From Bacteroidia bacterium (lineage in GTDB: Bacteria; Bacteroidota; Bacteroidia; NS11-12g; UBA9320), in contig JAGYJG010000001.1 of NCBI GenBank assembly GCA_018402155.1, positions 1,004,198-1,068,197 of the forward strand: DNA of 64,000 nucleotides, read 5' to 3'. Positions 28,732 to 37,760 of this stretch are shown here, in pieces; the stretch's first letter is position 1, and every line of letters starts with the position of its first letter. A program made the translations under genes and the position numbers. The notes under the pieces were generated by a model. It saw only the letters and a list, made by a program, of their open reading frames with translations. It did not search any database and was not told the DNA's origin.

Positions 28732-29514
28732 ATGCATATGATGGACGAGAACAAACCTTTAATTTTAGTCAGCAATGATGACGGCATCACCGCTCCAGGT
28801 ATATTGGCAACAGTAGAAGTGCTTAAAAATTTTGGTAGAGTGGTGGTAGTAGCGCCTGACAGCCCACAAAGTGGCACCGGGCATGCCATTACTATAAGCA
28901 AACCATTACGTTTAGTAAAAAATAATCAGTTTGGTGCAGATGTGTTGAGCTATCACTGCAGCGGTACACCTGCAGACTGTGTAAAACTAGCCGTAGATAA
29001 AATACTACACCGTAAGCCAGACCTTCTAGTAAGCGGTATAAACCATGGTAGCAACTCCAGTATAAATGTGATATACAGTGGAACGATGAGTGCAGCAATG
29101 GAAGGTTCTATTGAAGGTATTACAGCTATTGGATTTTCGCTTACTAATTTTAGTTGGGAAGCAGATTTTGCAGCAAGTAAAGTATACATGCACAAGATAG
29201 TGGCCAAGGTACTAGAACACGGCCTACCAGAGGCTACACTGCTGAGTGTAAATATACCCGATGTGCCCGAGGAGGAAATAAAAGGCATAAAAGTGTGTCG
29301 CCAAGCTAGAGCCAAATGGGTAGAAGAGTTTGACCAAAGACAGGATCCACACGGCAGAGATTACTACTGGCTAACAGGAAAATTTATAAATATGGATAAA
29401 GGCGAAGACACAGATGAATGGGCACTTGCCAACAACTATGTTTCTATGGTTCCTGTTCAATACGATCTTACAGCGCACCACGCTATACAGACACTCAATT
29501 CATGGGATTTATAA
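28732..29514 (+). CDS. surE: 5'/3'-nucleotidase SurE
   Basis: Cytoplasmic metal-dependent nucleoside-5'-monophosphate phosphatase, 260 aa. The metal-site motif VSNDDGITAPGI is at the N-terminus. SPQSGTGHAIT, CSGTPADCVKLA and VSGINHGSNSSINVIYSGTMSAAMEG are all typical. Three in-frame ATG codons (28732, 28738, 28741) compete; the -7 box position argues for one of the later two. It is followed by a small membrane protein (12-base gap) and lpxB, an arrangement I take to be one operon. Confidence 0.95.
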   Translation: MHMMDENKPLILVSNDDGITAPGILATVEVLKNFGRVVVVAPDSPQSGTGHAITISKPLRLVKNNQFGADVLSYHCSGTPADCVKLAVDKILHRKPDLLVSGINHGSNSSINVIYSGTMSAAMEGSIEGITAIGFSLTNFSWEADFAASKVYMHKIVAKVLEHGLPEATLLSVNIPDVPEEEIKGIKVCRQARAKWVEEFDQRQDPHGRDYYWLTGKFINMDKGEDTDEWALANNYVSMVPVQYDLTAHHAIQTLNSWDL

Positions 29515-29526
29515 ACCGCTACCAAA

Positions 29527-29820
29527 ATGAGTAAGTTTAAATGGGACACCATCGTCACCGGTTTTTTAATAGGAGTCGTCTCCCCCATAATCATACTTTA
29601 TGGTGTTAATATATTTAGTTTCCCAAATCTTAGCTTTGGTCTTTTCATGCAAACGGGTTTTGAAACAGGAAGCTTAAATCCATTCATAAAAATTGCAGCG
29701 TTGTTTAATCTAGCACCCTTTTTTTTATTTATCAATATGAATCGTTACCGAACGTGTCAAGGCATTGTATTTGCAACAATATTTGTGGGTTTATTTATTG
29801 TCTATTTCACTTTAATGTAG
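29527..29820 (+). CDS. Small integral membrane protein between surE and lpxB
   Basis: 97-aa protein with three predicted membrane helices: IVTGFLIGVVSPIIILYGV, IKIAALFNLAPFFLFI and GIVFATIFVGLFIVYFTLM. Not recognised as a named family. Spacing to surE (12 bases) and lpxB (7 bases) makes it part of that operon, so a link to lipid A or envelope work is possible, but nothing in the sequence shows a catalytic site. Confidence 0.75.
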   Translation: MSKFKWDTIVTGFLIGVVSPIIILYGVNIFSFPNLSFGLFMQTGFETGSLNPFIKIAALFNLAPFFLFINMNRYRTCQGIVFATIFVGLFIVYFTLM

Positions 29821-29827
29821 ATATACC

Positions 29828-30928
29828 ATGGCAAAATACTACATCATTTCTGGTGAAACCTCTGGAGATAACCACGCTAGCAGAGTACTCAATGAAATAA
29901 AAAAAATCGACCTATCTGCCCAATTTAGAGGAATGGGCGGAGACCAAAGCAAAGCAGCAGGACAACACCTCATCATTCATCAAAAAGAAATGGCGATAAT
30001 GGGTTTTGTAGAAATACTGACTAGCCTGCGCAAAATTTCTCGAAACCTAAGAAAAGTAAAAAAAGATATCGCTCACTGGCAGCCAGATGCTGTATTGCTG
30101 GTAGACTATCCTGGTTTCAATTTCAAAATCGCGAAATTTGCACACAACTTGAGCATACCCGTTCACTACTACATAGCACCAAAAGTATGGGCATGGAAAG
30201 AGAGTAGAATACACCAAATAAAAAAATATGTTAATGAGCTATATATCATTTTACCTTTTGAAAAAGAGTACTTTTCCAACCACCAAATAGCAGCAAAATA
30301 CGTCGGAAACCCGAGCAAAGAAACCGTAGATGAATATTTAAAAACCCTTCAAAATAATACAGGTACCAAAAAAATATCGCTTCTACCTGGCAGCAGAAAA
30401 CAAGAGATAAATACAGCCCTGCCGATAATGCTAGAGGCTATGAAAAACTTCACAGATTATGAACTCATAGTGGCACAAGCTCCTGGTTTTGACGATACGT
30501 TTTATCACGCTTTTAGCCCAAAACTTACACTCATAAAAAATGATATGTACCGTCTACTAGCTGAAAGTAGTGCTGCATTAGTGACCAGTGGTACAGCAAC
30601 CCTAGAAACTGCACTAATGAATGTGCCACAAGTAGTTTGCTATAAAATGAATGCCTTAAGTTATCGTATTGGCAAAATGATAGTAAAACTAAAGTATATT
30701 TCGTTGGTAAATCTAATATTAGACAAATCCTGCGTGACAGAACTCATACAAGGAGATTTCAATTCGAAAAGAGTAACCGAAGAACTGCAAAAATTGCTAT
30801 ACAACCAAGACACCACAAACCGGATAAAAACAGACTATGCCACACTACACCAAAAAATAGGAAGCAGCCACCCTTCTAAAGAGGTAGCACAGAGCATAAC
30901 AGCCGCTGTAGAGTGCATAACAAACTAA
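29828..30928 (+). CDS. lpxB: Lipid-A-disaccharide synthase
   Basis: Membrane-associated GT-B transferase (366 aa) that joins UDP-2,3-diacylglucosamine and lipid X in lipid A synthesis. N-terminus YYIISGETSGDNHASRVLNEI carries the GExSGD signature. FRGMGGDQSKAAG, VLLVDYPGFNFKIAKFAH, YYIAPKVWAWKESRIHQIKKYVNELYIILPFE, YVGNPSKE, LLPGSRKQEI and SGTATLETAL are family landmarks. Length is normal. The stop lies one base from the stop of the convergent transporter gene, leaving no room for a terminator between them. Confidence 0.95.
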   Translation: MAKYYIISGETSGDNHASRVLNEIKKIDLSAQFRGMGGDQSKAAGQHLIIHQKEMAIMGFVEILTSLRKISRNLRKVKKDIAHWQPDAVLLVDYPGFNFKIAKFAHNLSIPVHYYIAPKVWAWKESRIHQIKKYVNELYIILPFEKEYFSNHQIAAKYVGNPSKETVDEYLKTLQNNTGTKKISLLPGSRKQEINTALPIMLEAMKNFTDYELIVAQAPGFDDTFYHAFSPKLTLIKNDMYRLLAESSAALVTSGTATLETALMNVPQVVCYKMNALSYRIGKMIVKLKYISLVNLILDKSCVTELIQGDFNSKRVTEELQKLLYNQDTTNRIKTDYATLHQKIGSSHPSKEVAQSITAAVECITN

Positions 30929-30929
30929 T

Positions 30930-32276
30930 TCACATACAACATAATAATCCTGCGAAAATTACTAGTCCTATTAAAAATAGAACAAGGGTATAGGGTATAA
31001 TATCCGTGGCTTTCAATCCAGTAATACTAAGAAGCGGAAGCGCCCAAAAAGGCTGTAACATATTGGTGAGTTGATCACCATATACAAGTGCAAGCACTAT
31101 TTTTGGCAAGTCTACGCCAAGCTGAGTAGCTGCCTGCAACACAATAGGCCCTTGAATAGCCCATTGACCGCCGCCACTAGGTACAAACACATTGACTAAA
31201 CCTGCACTAAAAAAGGTAAAAAGTGGTAAGGTATTTTCATTGGAAATGGCAATAAATCCGTTTGAAATACTAGCCAATAATCCACCGCTTTGCATCAAGG
31301 CCAATATGCCAAAGTACAACGGAAACTGTATGAGTATCCCTGAAGCTCCTTTTATTGCACTATCAACCGCATTTAAAAAAGCTGTAAAATTTTTGTGCAA
31401 CAAGATACACAATGCCATCATAGCAAAGTTGATGAAATTTGGCGTGATAAAACCAAGTGAATGTCCCTTATACGATACAGCCACATAGAGGGCAATGCTG
31501 ACAAAAATAGTACCTACTATTTTACTAAATAGCCTTGACTCGTCTATGCGCTCTGCACCGTGCGCTTTTATGTTACTTTGGGGTAGTATAGAGGCAGGAT
31601 CTAGTGGGGTAAATTTGCCACTATTTTTTTTTCCAAGCCAATAGAAAACCAGAGGTATAAACGCCAAGAGAAGTAACCAAGCTACCACGTTCATAGTGCT
31701 AAAAACTGTATCGTTATACGAAATAGTTAAAGGCAACATATCGTTTTGTGCTAGTGCTTGTAGGTGTCCACTCTCAGCTACTTTGGTAAGTGCCGAGCCA
31801 GATAAACCTCCATGCCAAACCATAAGACCCACATATCCTGCAGCACCAATCAGCGGATAGTTGAGAGGCATATTTTTTCGGCTAAAGTGTTCGCCAACTT
31901 TACGAGCCAGAAGGGCCCCAAAAATAAGAGCTAAACCCCAATTAATAAATGCCACCAAAATAGTAGTAAAAGTAACCACAGCAGCAGCTTGAGCTGATGT
32001 AGAAATGGGCACTACTAGTTTCGCTACCACCCTATCAAAAAAACTGCTTAGTGCAAGGGTATGCCCTAGTACTAGCATTAGCATCATTTGAAAAGCGAAG
32101 GTGAGTAAGCTACTCTCCCACAGTCCCGCTTGCCAGTCTAGCATCAGCAGACCAATACTTTTTTGTGAAATAAATGTAGTAAGTATAACAACAGAAACAG
32201 TAAGTAACACAGCTATACTAAATGGAGAAGGCAAAATTTTCTTAAACCATCGAGCATATAGTTTTATAAAACTCAT
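30930..32276 (-). CDS. Short-chain fatty acid transporter, AtoE family
   Basis: Inner-membrane carrier of 448 aa with about twelve hydrophobic segments, similar to E. coli AtoE (TIGR00366), which takes up short-chain fatty acids. Characteristic stretches are LMLVLGHTLALS, FINWGLALIFGALLARKVGEHF, YPLIGAAGYVGLMVWHGGLSGSALTKVAE and VFVPSGGGQWAIQGPIVLQAATQLG. Its ATG overlaps the stop of the upstream msrC gene by 4 bases, so the two are coupled. No CoA-transferase is nearby, so the physiological substrate stays open. Confidence 0.88.
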   Translation of the reverse strand: MSFIKLYARWFKKILPSPFSIAVLLTVSVVILTTFISQKSIGLLMLDWQAGLWESSLLTFAFQMMLMLVLGHTLALSSFFDRVVAKLVVPISTSAQAAAVVTFTTILVAFINWGLALIFGALLARKVGEHFSRKNMPLNYPLIGAAGYVGLMVWHGGLSGSALTKVAESGHLQALAQNDMLPLTISYNDTVFSTMNVVAWLLLLAFIPLVFYWLGKKNSGKFTPLDPASILPQSNIKAHGAERIDESRLFSKIVGTIFVSIALYVAVSYKGHSLGFITPNFINFAMMALCILLHKNFTAFLNAVDSAIKGASGILIQFPLYFGILALMQSGGLLASISNGFIAISNENTLPLFTFFSAGLVNVFVPSGGGQWAIQGPIVLQAATQLGVDLPKIVLALVYGDQLTNMLQPFWALPLLSITGLKATDIIPYTLVLFLIGLVIFAGLLCCM

Positions 32277-32713
32277 AGTAGGGCAACAATATCTTCTAAG
32301 TATCTGGCATCCAAATCGTCAAAAGTATCAAGAGCATCGCTGTCTATGTCTAGTACAGCAAAAACTTTTCCTTGCCTCATACACGGCACTACAATCTCTG
32401 ACTGTGAGTGAGGGCTACATGCGATATGTCCGTGAAATTTATGTACGTTCGCTACTATTTGTGTGTGTTTAGTTTCCCATGCTACACCACACACCCCTTT
32501 GCCAAAAGGAATACGCGTGCAGGCCACAGGTCCAACAAAAGGACCAAGTACGAGTTCTTTTTTTACTACTCTATAAAATCCAGTCCAATGATGATCTAAA
32601 GTTTGAGAAAGTAGCTGGGCTATATTGGCCATGTTGGCTATATCATCGGCTTCAGGGTCGATAACTGCTTTTATTTGATTGTAAAGCTCTAAGTATTTGA
32701 TGTCTCTATTCAA
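32273..32713 (-). CDS. msrC: Free methionine-(R)-sulfoxide reductase (GAF domain)
   Basis: Cytosolic GAF-fold repair enzyme of 146 aa that reduces free methionine-(R)-sulfoxide. Family signature strings are WTGFYRV, LVLGPFVGPVACTRIPFGKGVCG and VHKFHGHIACSPHSQSEIVVPC. The three functional Cys positions known for E. coli fRMsr (in VAC, GVCG and HIAC) are all kept. The start is TTG at 32711-32713, in the place expected from homologues; no ATG is near. A TAATTTTG sequence overlaps the start and is probably coincidental. Coupled to the AtoE-type transporter by a 4-base overlap. Confidence 0.9.
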   Translation of the reverse strand: MNRDIKYLELYNQIKAVIDPEADDIANMANIAQLLSQTLDHHWTGFYRVVKKELVLGPFVGPVACTRIPFGKGVCGVAWETKHTQIVANVHKFHGHIACSPHSQSEIVVPCMRQGKVFAVLDIDSDALDTFDDLDARYLEDIVALL

Positions 32714-32762
32714 AATTATGCTATTAAAACTGTTTTTACACTGCTGTGACTGGTTATGTAGC

Positions 32763-32770
32763 TAATTTTG
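32763..32770 (+). promoter_or_regulatory. -7 box TAATTTTG upstream of a 27-codon reading frame
   Basis: Exact TAnnTTTG match, 17 bases before the ATG of the tiny frame at 32788. No clear -33 element. Supports, weakly, that the small frame is transcribed. Confidence 0.35.
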
Positions 32771-32787
32771 GTGCCAACAAAAACACC

Positions 32788-32871
32788 ATGAACTCAAAAG
32801 ATTTAAAAACACTTTTTGTTGTGCTACTTCTCAACGCGTTACTTCTTTTATTTTTATCGTTATCTCTCTAA
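32788..32871 (+). CDS. Candidate 27-aa single-span membrane peptide
   Basis: Too short for the ORF track. ATG 32788 opens MNSKDLKTLFVVLLLNALLLLFLSLSL and ends at TAA. The layout is a short basic head and one 19-residue hydrophobic helix rich in Leu. It lies in the only gap between two minus-strand genes, with an exact -7 box 17 bases upstream. Its stop overlaps the last 4 bases of the amylase gene. It could be a regulatory or toxin-like membrane peptide, or chance. Confidence 0.4.
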   Translation: MNSKDLKTLFVVLLLNALLLLFLSLSL

Positions 32872-34283
32872 TCAACTTTCTTTTTGAGCACTAAAAATCC
32901 CCATTTAGCGAGCATATTTTTTTCCTCGTCGTAGTTATAATCAAAGACAATATGATAATTGTTGAGTGAGGAAAGGGCTCGATTTACAACGACAGTATCT
33001 GCTCCTCCAAGATCTATAATAAACCGATACACTGAATTTTCACCGCGGTCTATGGTTAGTATATTTTCAGAAGTCATATCAGTATTGAATTCTATTTTAC
33101 TATTTATGGCAAGCGCTGGATTGGCTTTTATTTCATTCATCACCTTATAAAATTCAAAATGCTCTGCCGCATGAGGGGCGTCCCAGTTCACTTCATCTTT
33201 TCCAAAAAAACTCAATCTGTGATCTAGGCCAGCCTCTTGCCCAGTGTAAATAAGCGGCATCCCCCTAAGGGCGTAACTTAGCACTGCCATAGCCTTCCAT
33301 GATTCTGCTAGTCTTTCTTTTATAGTTCCATTCCAACTATTTTCGTCATGGTTAGTTATCATATTCATCGGAAAAACATGGGTACCATTTGCACTATCTT
33401 TCGAACGCATCACTTTTTCTACCTGAAAAGCATCAACCTCTCCAGCATATAATTTATTAAACACGTGGTGCATTTCCCACCCATAGTAAGCATCAAAAGC
33501 TGAGTCAAATTGATCTGGTTTGTGGGTTTCGCTTTCAGCTAGCATAAAGATAGGCTTGATTTTATCCAATGCTGTACGAGCTTGATTCCAAAAATCGGTT
33601 GGCACTTCCATGGCAACGTCGCATCTAAAACCGTCAAGGTCGCATTCAGTTATCCAAAACTGCATACTTTTTATCATTTCGGCACGCATTTCATAATTGT
33701 CATAGTTTAGGTCTGCCACATCTGTCCATCCCCAGCTTTTGCCATCATCACCTATCGGATCAGTTATTTTACCGGTACTATCGTGGGTATACCATTCTGG
33801 GTGTTCAGATATCCAATCGCTATCCCAAGAAGTATGATTTCCTACCCAATCTAGTATTACTTTTATACCCATTTCGTGGCACTTGGCTACTACACGTTTA
33901 AAATCTTCTAAAGTGCCATATCTCGGGTTTACATCGGTATAGTTAGATATAGAATATGGACTACCCCAGTATTTGTTATAATCTGGATAGGGCAGATCTT
34001 CTACAAAAGTATCACCTACGGCTTTTCTATTTCTTTTACCAATGGGCTGTATAGGCATAAACCACAGGATATCTACCCCAAGTTCTTTGAGCTTGGGTAG
34101 TCTATTTTCGAAGGCTTGAAGGGTACCTTCAGGCGTATATTGCCTTAAGTTCACCTCATAAATAGTGGCATTTTGTACCCAATCAGCTGGTAAGGATTTT
34201 GAGATTATTTCACTTCCATTTTTTTGTGGCTTAGCACAAGCTACACATGCAGTAGCTAGTAGTATATATAGGTGTTTTTTCAT
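32868..34283 (-). CDS. GH13 alpha-amylase family lipoprotein (maltodextrin locus)
   Basis: Lipoprotein glycoside hydrolase of 471 aa: signal MKKHLYILLATACVACAK with lipobox Cys. The (beta/alpha)8 barrel follows directly, without an N-terminal CBM. The four GH13 regions read DWVGNHTS, GFRCDVAM (nucleophile Asp), AESETHK (acid/base Glu) and NHDEN (third Asp). So it should be active on alpha-1,4-glucans, in the periplasm or at the surface. It is the last gene of the leftward maltodextrin operon, overlapping the GT87-like gene by 4 bases. Product size specificity cannot be read. Confidence 0.9.
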   Translation of the reverse strand: MKKHLYILLATACVACAKPQKNGSEIISKSLPADWVQNATIYEVNLRQYTPEGTLQAFENRLPKLKELGVDILWFMPIQPIGKRNRKAVGDTFVEDLPYPDYNKYWGSPYSISNYTDVNPRYGTLEDFKRVVAKCHEMGIKVILDWVGNHTSWDSDWISEHPEWYTHDSTGKITDPIGDDGKSWGWTDVADLNYDNYEMRAEMIKSMQFWITECDLDGFRCDVAMEVPTDFWNQARTALDKIKPIFMLAESETHKPDQFDSAFDAYYGWEMHHVFNKLYAGEVDAFQVEKVMRSKDSANGTHVFPMNMITNHDENSWNGTIKERLAESWKAMAVLSYALRGMPLIYTGQEAGLDHRLSFFGKDEVNWDAPHAAEHFEFYKVMNEIKANPALAINSKIEFNTDMTSENILTIDRGENSVYRFIIDLGGADTVVVNRALSSLNNYHIVFDYNYDEEKNMLAKWGFLVLKKKVD

Positions 34284-35497
34284 GATAATGTAGTGGTTTT
34301 TGTAAGGTTATATGTTGCAAATAATGAAATAAATAATGAACTAAGGGTAATGAATCCAAGCGATTCTGTAATATCTGATAGCCAATTACCAATAAACAAT
34401 TCAGAGGTAAACGTAATAAAAAATAATGGAATATAAAGTAGCCAAATAAGTCGCGAATTGTTAAGATTTTTATATAATAAAATTACAAGAGGAGTTAAAA
34501 AAACAAAGTAACATTTCCAAGCTAGCGGAGAAAAGACAGGGATAAAAGAAAGAACAATCAACCATTGAACAGCAAATCCATTTGTAATGTTTCGAGTATT
34601 GTAAAATCGAACAGCCACAAAAAACCCAATGAAAGCTATGACGACCAATGAAATAATCTTAGTTTGTGGGAGACTCAGTTCTGCAATATTGAATTGAAAA
34701 TCACCATAACGACTAGTTTCAGAAAATAGTCCACAAACGAAACTCCATAGTGATTGATTGAAGTGAATACATTGTAAACCCTGAGCTACCTGTTGGGTAT
34801 ACCACTGGATATAAAGTACGCTGCTTCCCTTTCCAAAGTAGGCGATTACCGCACTATATGTTACAATGAGACCTAATGCGGTATACGCCGATGTCTTAAA
34901 TTCTTTTTTGTATAGTAAAAAAGCAAATAAAATAAGAGGATAGGCTTTTGTACTAATGGCCAGAGCAAGGAGTAAACCCGCCCAAAAATACCTGCCACGA
35001 AGATGTAATATCAGGACTGCAATGCAGACTCCTAACAAGGTAACATTCACTTGAAGATTACTTATTTCTTCTATTAAAATACGAAAAGTAAGCAAAAATG
35101 GCACAATAAATTGTGGTGAGGTAAGCACTATTTCCGACTCAATTTTGGTGCTCAGTTTAAAAACCAATCTTTTTTGAAAAAAATATGAAAATGTCCACCG
35201 GAAAATATACCAATAGGTAATTAGTATCCCCAAAAGCCAAGTTAATCTAAGACCTACAAAGCTTATCCCATTTAGCCAATGAATAGGAATAGCAGCTAAA
35301 CTCATGAAAGGCGGCCAAGTATTTCGATGTTCACTATATATATACTGCTTTTCCCAGGCCAATCTACCTGCCTCTACATAACCCCCAAAATCGCCTTCTC
35401 TTTGTATATCGCGAGCAAGCTCTAGAAAGAGAAAAAAGCCCAAAACAACTGTAATAAAAACAGCTATTTGGTACTGATATTTACGCGCAAAATCCAT
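34280..35497 (-). CDS. GT87-like polytopic membrane glycosyltransferase
   Basis: Integral membrane protein of 405 aa with about ten hydrophobic helices. The first periplasmic loop has EGDFGGYVEAGRLAWEKQYIYSEHRNTWPPFMSLAAIP, the layout of DUF2029/GT87 enzymes (acidic pair early, then WPPF motif) that use polyprenyl-phosphate sugars on the outer face of the inner membrane. It sits inside the maltodextrin operon: 7 bases after one amylase and overlapping the next by 4 bases. That is an unusual place for a lipid-linked transferase. Acceptor and donor are unknown. Confidence 0.72.
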   Translation of the reverse strand: MDFARKYQYQIAVFITVVLGFFLFLELARDIQREGDFGGYVEAGRLAWEKQYIYSEHRNTWPPFMSLAAIPIHWLNGISFVGLRLTWLLGILITYWYIFRWTFSYFFQKRLVFKLSTKIESEIVLTSPQFIVPFLLTFRILIEEISNLQVNVTLLGVCIAVLILHLRGRYFWAGLLLALAISTKAYPLILFAFLLYKKEFKTSAYTALGLIVTYSAVIAYFGKGSSVLYIQWYTQQVAQGLQCIHFNQSLWSFVCGLFSETSRYGDFQFNIAELSLPQTKIISLVVIAFIGFFVAVRFYNTRNITNGFAVQWLIVLSFIPVFSPLAWKCYFVFLTPLVILLYKNLNNSRLIWLLYIPLFFITFTSELFIGNWLSDITESLGFITLSSLFISLFATYNLTKTTTLS

Positions 35498-35504
35498 GAC
35501 CTGA

Positions 35505-37760
35505 TTATTTCGTTGACAATACAGTCACTTTATATGTCCAAGATGCTTTATTAAATGATACCTCTACCTCATTTTTAAAGTATTTACGTTTGTAAGCTAA
35601 CGTCTTGTCTGTATTTTCTACAATCACCAAATCTCCATAAACTAAAGCAAGGTTATCGTTTCGTATTTGCGCTAAATTTGCTATCTCTTTTTGCAATGCA
35701 ACTTCTTGTTCTTCCAAATTTTCAAATCGCATCATCCTTCGATTATCTGGATCTCCCGCCCCTGCCATTCCTATTTCGTCTCCATAATATATGATTGGAA
35801 TACCCGGTATAGTCAAGTTAAACGCATTGAACATAGCCATTTTTTGATAGGCTAGTGAATCTTGGACTTCTATGGTTTGTTTCCACCCCATACGTTTATG
35901 CTCCATAGTCGAAGAGCTTAGACTCAATGTACCATCTGCATAGCTTATAAATCGAGGTTTATCCTGGTTTCCAGTAATATTTCCCATGAGGTGGTGCGAG
36001 CCATAAGTGTTCAGACTAGCTTCTAATGCGTGCCCAAGTCGAGTCATAGATTCTTGCTCAGTGGCAAATACAGGTAAAGCATTGTCATACATATTAAAAT
36101 CGAACTGCGCATCCAACAATCCAGAGCCTATATAGCTGTCTATGAGGTCATATGTTCCATACGTTTCGCCTATTTGGTATATATACTTACCTTTTTCTTG
36201 GCTTACTTTTTTCACTTTCTTATTGAGTGTGCGCCAAAAATTATTAGGTATATGCTTGGTGGCATCATGACGAAAACCATCAAAATCGTATTCCGTAATC
36301 CAATGCAGTGCTGAGTCTACCATGAAATCTGTCACTTGTTGATCCATCAAATTTAGGGTAGGCAAAAACGTATCAAACCATGTGGTGAGTCTATGGCTAT
36401 CCCAGTTTTCAGTATTCATAGTGCCATCTTCAAAGTAAAGTGATGTCACCCAGTCTTTGTGTTTCTGATATACGGGGTGTTGCTCATGCACGTGGTTAGC
36501 TACATAGTCTAATAGCACACTCAATCCGTTATTGTGTGCGGTACGTAGCATTTCTCTCACTTCCTCTGGTGTACCTAGTCTGTAATCTACCGTAGTACTG
36601 GTGATAGGCCAATAGCCGTGATAGCCACTAAATTTAGTGTCAGGATCGCTAAATTGCCCCCATGCATCAGTTGGGTTTTGGGTAATCGGGGATATCCAAA
36701 TCGTATTTATCCCTAAATCTCTAAAATATCCTTGATTTATTTTTTGCGTTATCCCTGCTATATCTCCTCCGAAGTACTGTGCCTTTTGAAGTATTTCAGG
36801 ATTATTTACCCGTGTGTCATTCTTTGGGTCTCCATTTACAAATCGGTCTATCATCATAAAATACATAATGCTGCTATGCCAGTCATTGTTATTTAATTTT
36901 TTAGCATCAGTAATTACGATTCCTTTTTCTAGAGGTATCAGTAAGTCATTACTCACAGCGTCTTGATTGTATCCAAAAATTCGGATATGAGAACGATTTG
37001 TATGTTTAGCAAAGACAGGAATTAGGAGTGTAAAATGATTACCATCTTTTATAGTTTCTATGCTGAAGTTATTCCAATAAGCGTAAATATTATCGGTATT
37101 TACAGAAGAAATCACGATTTCATTGGTTGAAAAAGATTCGGTTACAATGGACGGTATTAGCTCTTTGGGAGGTCCCGAAACCTCAAGCACATTATTTAAT
37201 CCACCCATGCCGTTACTTACTTTAATGGGATTACTTGGGTCATCTATTTCTTTACCATCGGCTACGAGCTTGTATTGATACTTTCCAGGCTTGACATTAA
37301 ATTGGGCTATCCAATGATTATGATCAGACTTAATGAGCTCGGTTTGGGAAGCATCCCAGTTGTTGAACTCACCTTTTACCCTTACCGACGAATAATCCTC
37401 TTTGAAGTCTACGAATAGTTCTGCAAGTTTAGTTTTCTTTCCTTTCACCAAGATAGAATAAGGAATACCTTCAGCGTAAATGGTAAGATTACTTAGTGGC
37501 TTTGCATTTTTACTTACTAAGTATAGATTAGTCGTATCCAACGATATCATAATGGCATCATCTGAAACGACAGAATCAATTTTTACAGGACTATCAAAAT
37601 AATCAGCAATAACTACAACGGTAGTATCACCTACCAACTGAATAGGAGAGGCCAAACCAAAGAGCTTAGAACCCTCTGAAAGAGACGTATTTTTTGAGCA
37701 TCCTGATGCCAAAATAAGAAAAGTAATTGCAAGAACGATTGACTTAGTTAAATGGTGCAT
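35505..37760 (-). CDS. GH13 amylase/neopullulanase-like lipoprotein with CBM48-type domain
   Basis: Lipoprotein of 751 aa: MHHLTKSIVLAITFLILASGCSKN gives signal and lipobox Cys. A beta domain leads into a glycogen-binding CBM48-like module at about 115-200 (VRVKGEFNNWDASQTELIKSDHNHWIAQFNVKPGKYQYKLVADG). The catalytic barrel starts near MYFMMIDRFVNGDP. GH13 regions: DYVANHVHE, GFRHDATKHIP (nucleophile Asp), IGETYG (Glu) and GNQDKPRF, where the usual NHD is NQD. Likely a SusA/SusG-type maltodextrin hydrolase. Operator D lies directly against its start codon, in the 50-base gap after the maltose phosphorylase gene. Confidence 0.9.
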   Translation of the reverse strand: MHHLTKSIVLAITFLILASGCSKNTSLSEGSKLFGLASPIQLVGDTTVVVIADYFDSPVKIDSVVSDDAIMISLDTTNLYLVSKNAKPLSNLTIYAEGIPYSILVKGKKTKLAELFVDFKEDYSSVRVKGEFNNWDASQTELIKSDHNHWIAQFNVKPGKYQYKLVADGKEIDDPSNPIKVSNGMGGLNNVLEVSGPPKELIPSIVTESFSTNEIVISSVNTDNIYAYWNNFSIETIKDGNHFTLLIPVFAKHTNRSHIRIFGYNQDAVSNDLLIPLEKGIVITDAKKLNNNDWHSSIMYFMMIDRFVNGDPKNDTRVNNPEILQKAQYFGGDIAGITQKINQGYFRDLGINTIWISPITQNPTDAWGQFSDPDTKFSGYHGYWPITSTTVDYRLGTPEEVREMLRTAHNNGLSVLLDYVANHVHEQHPVYQKHKDWVTSLYFEDGTMNTENWDSHRLTTWFDTFLPTLNLMDQQVTDFMVDSALHWITEYDFDGFRHDATKHIPNNFWRTLNKKVKKVSQEKGKYIYQIGETYGTYDLIDSYIGSGLLDAQFDFNMYDNALPVFATEQESMTRLGHALEASLNTYGSHHLMGNITGNQDKPRFISYADGTLSLSSSTMEHKRMGWKQTIEVQDSLAYQKMAMFNAFNLTIPGIPIIYYGDEIGMAGAGDPDNRRMMRFENLEEQEVALQKEIANLAQIRNDNLALVYGDLVIVENTDKTLAYKRKYFKNEVEVSFNKASWTYKVTVLSTK

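Noticed and set aside
32711-32718. TAATTTTG on the minus strand overlapping the msrC TTG start codon
   Set aside because: A promoter whose box contains the start codon could not express that start. The match is likely chance in AT-rich DNA, and msrC may be transcribed from further upstream.
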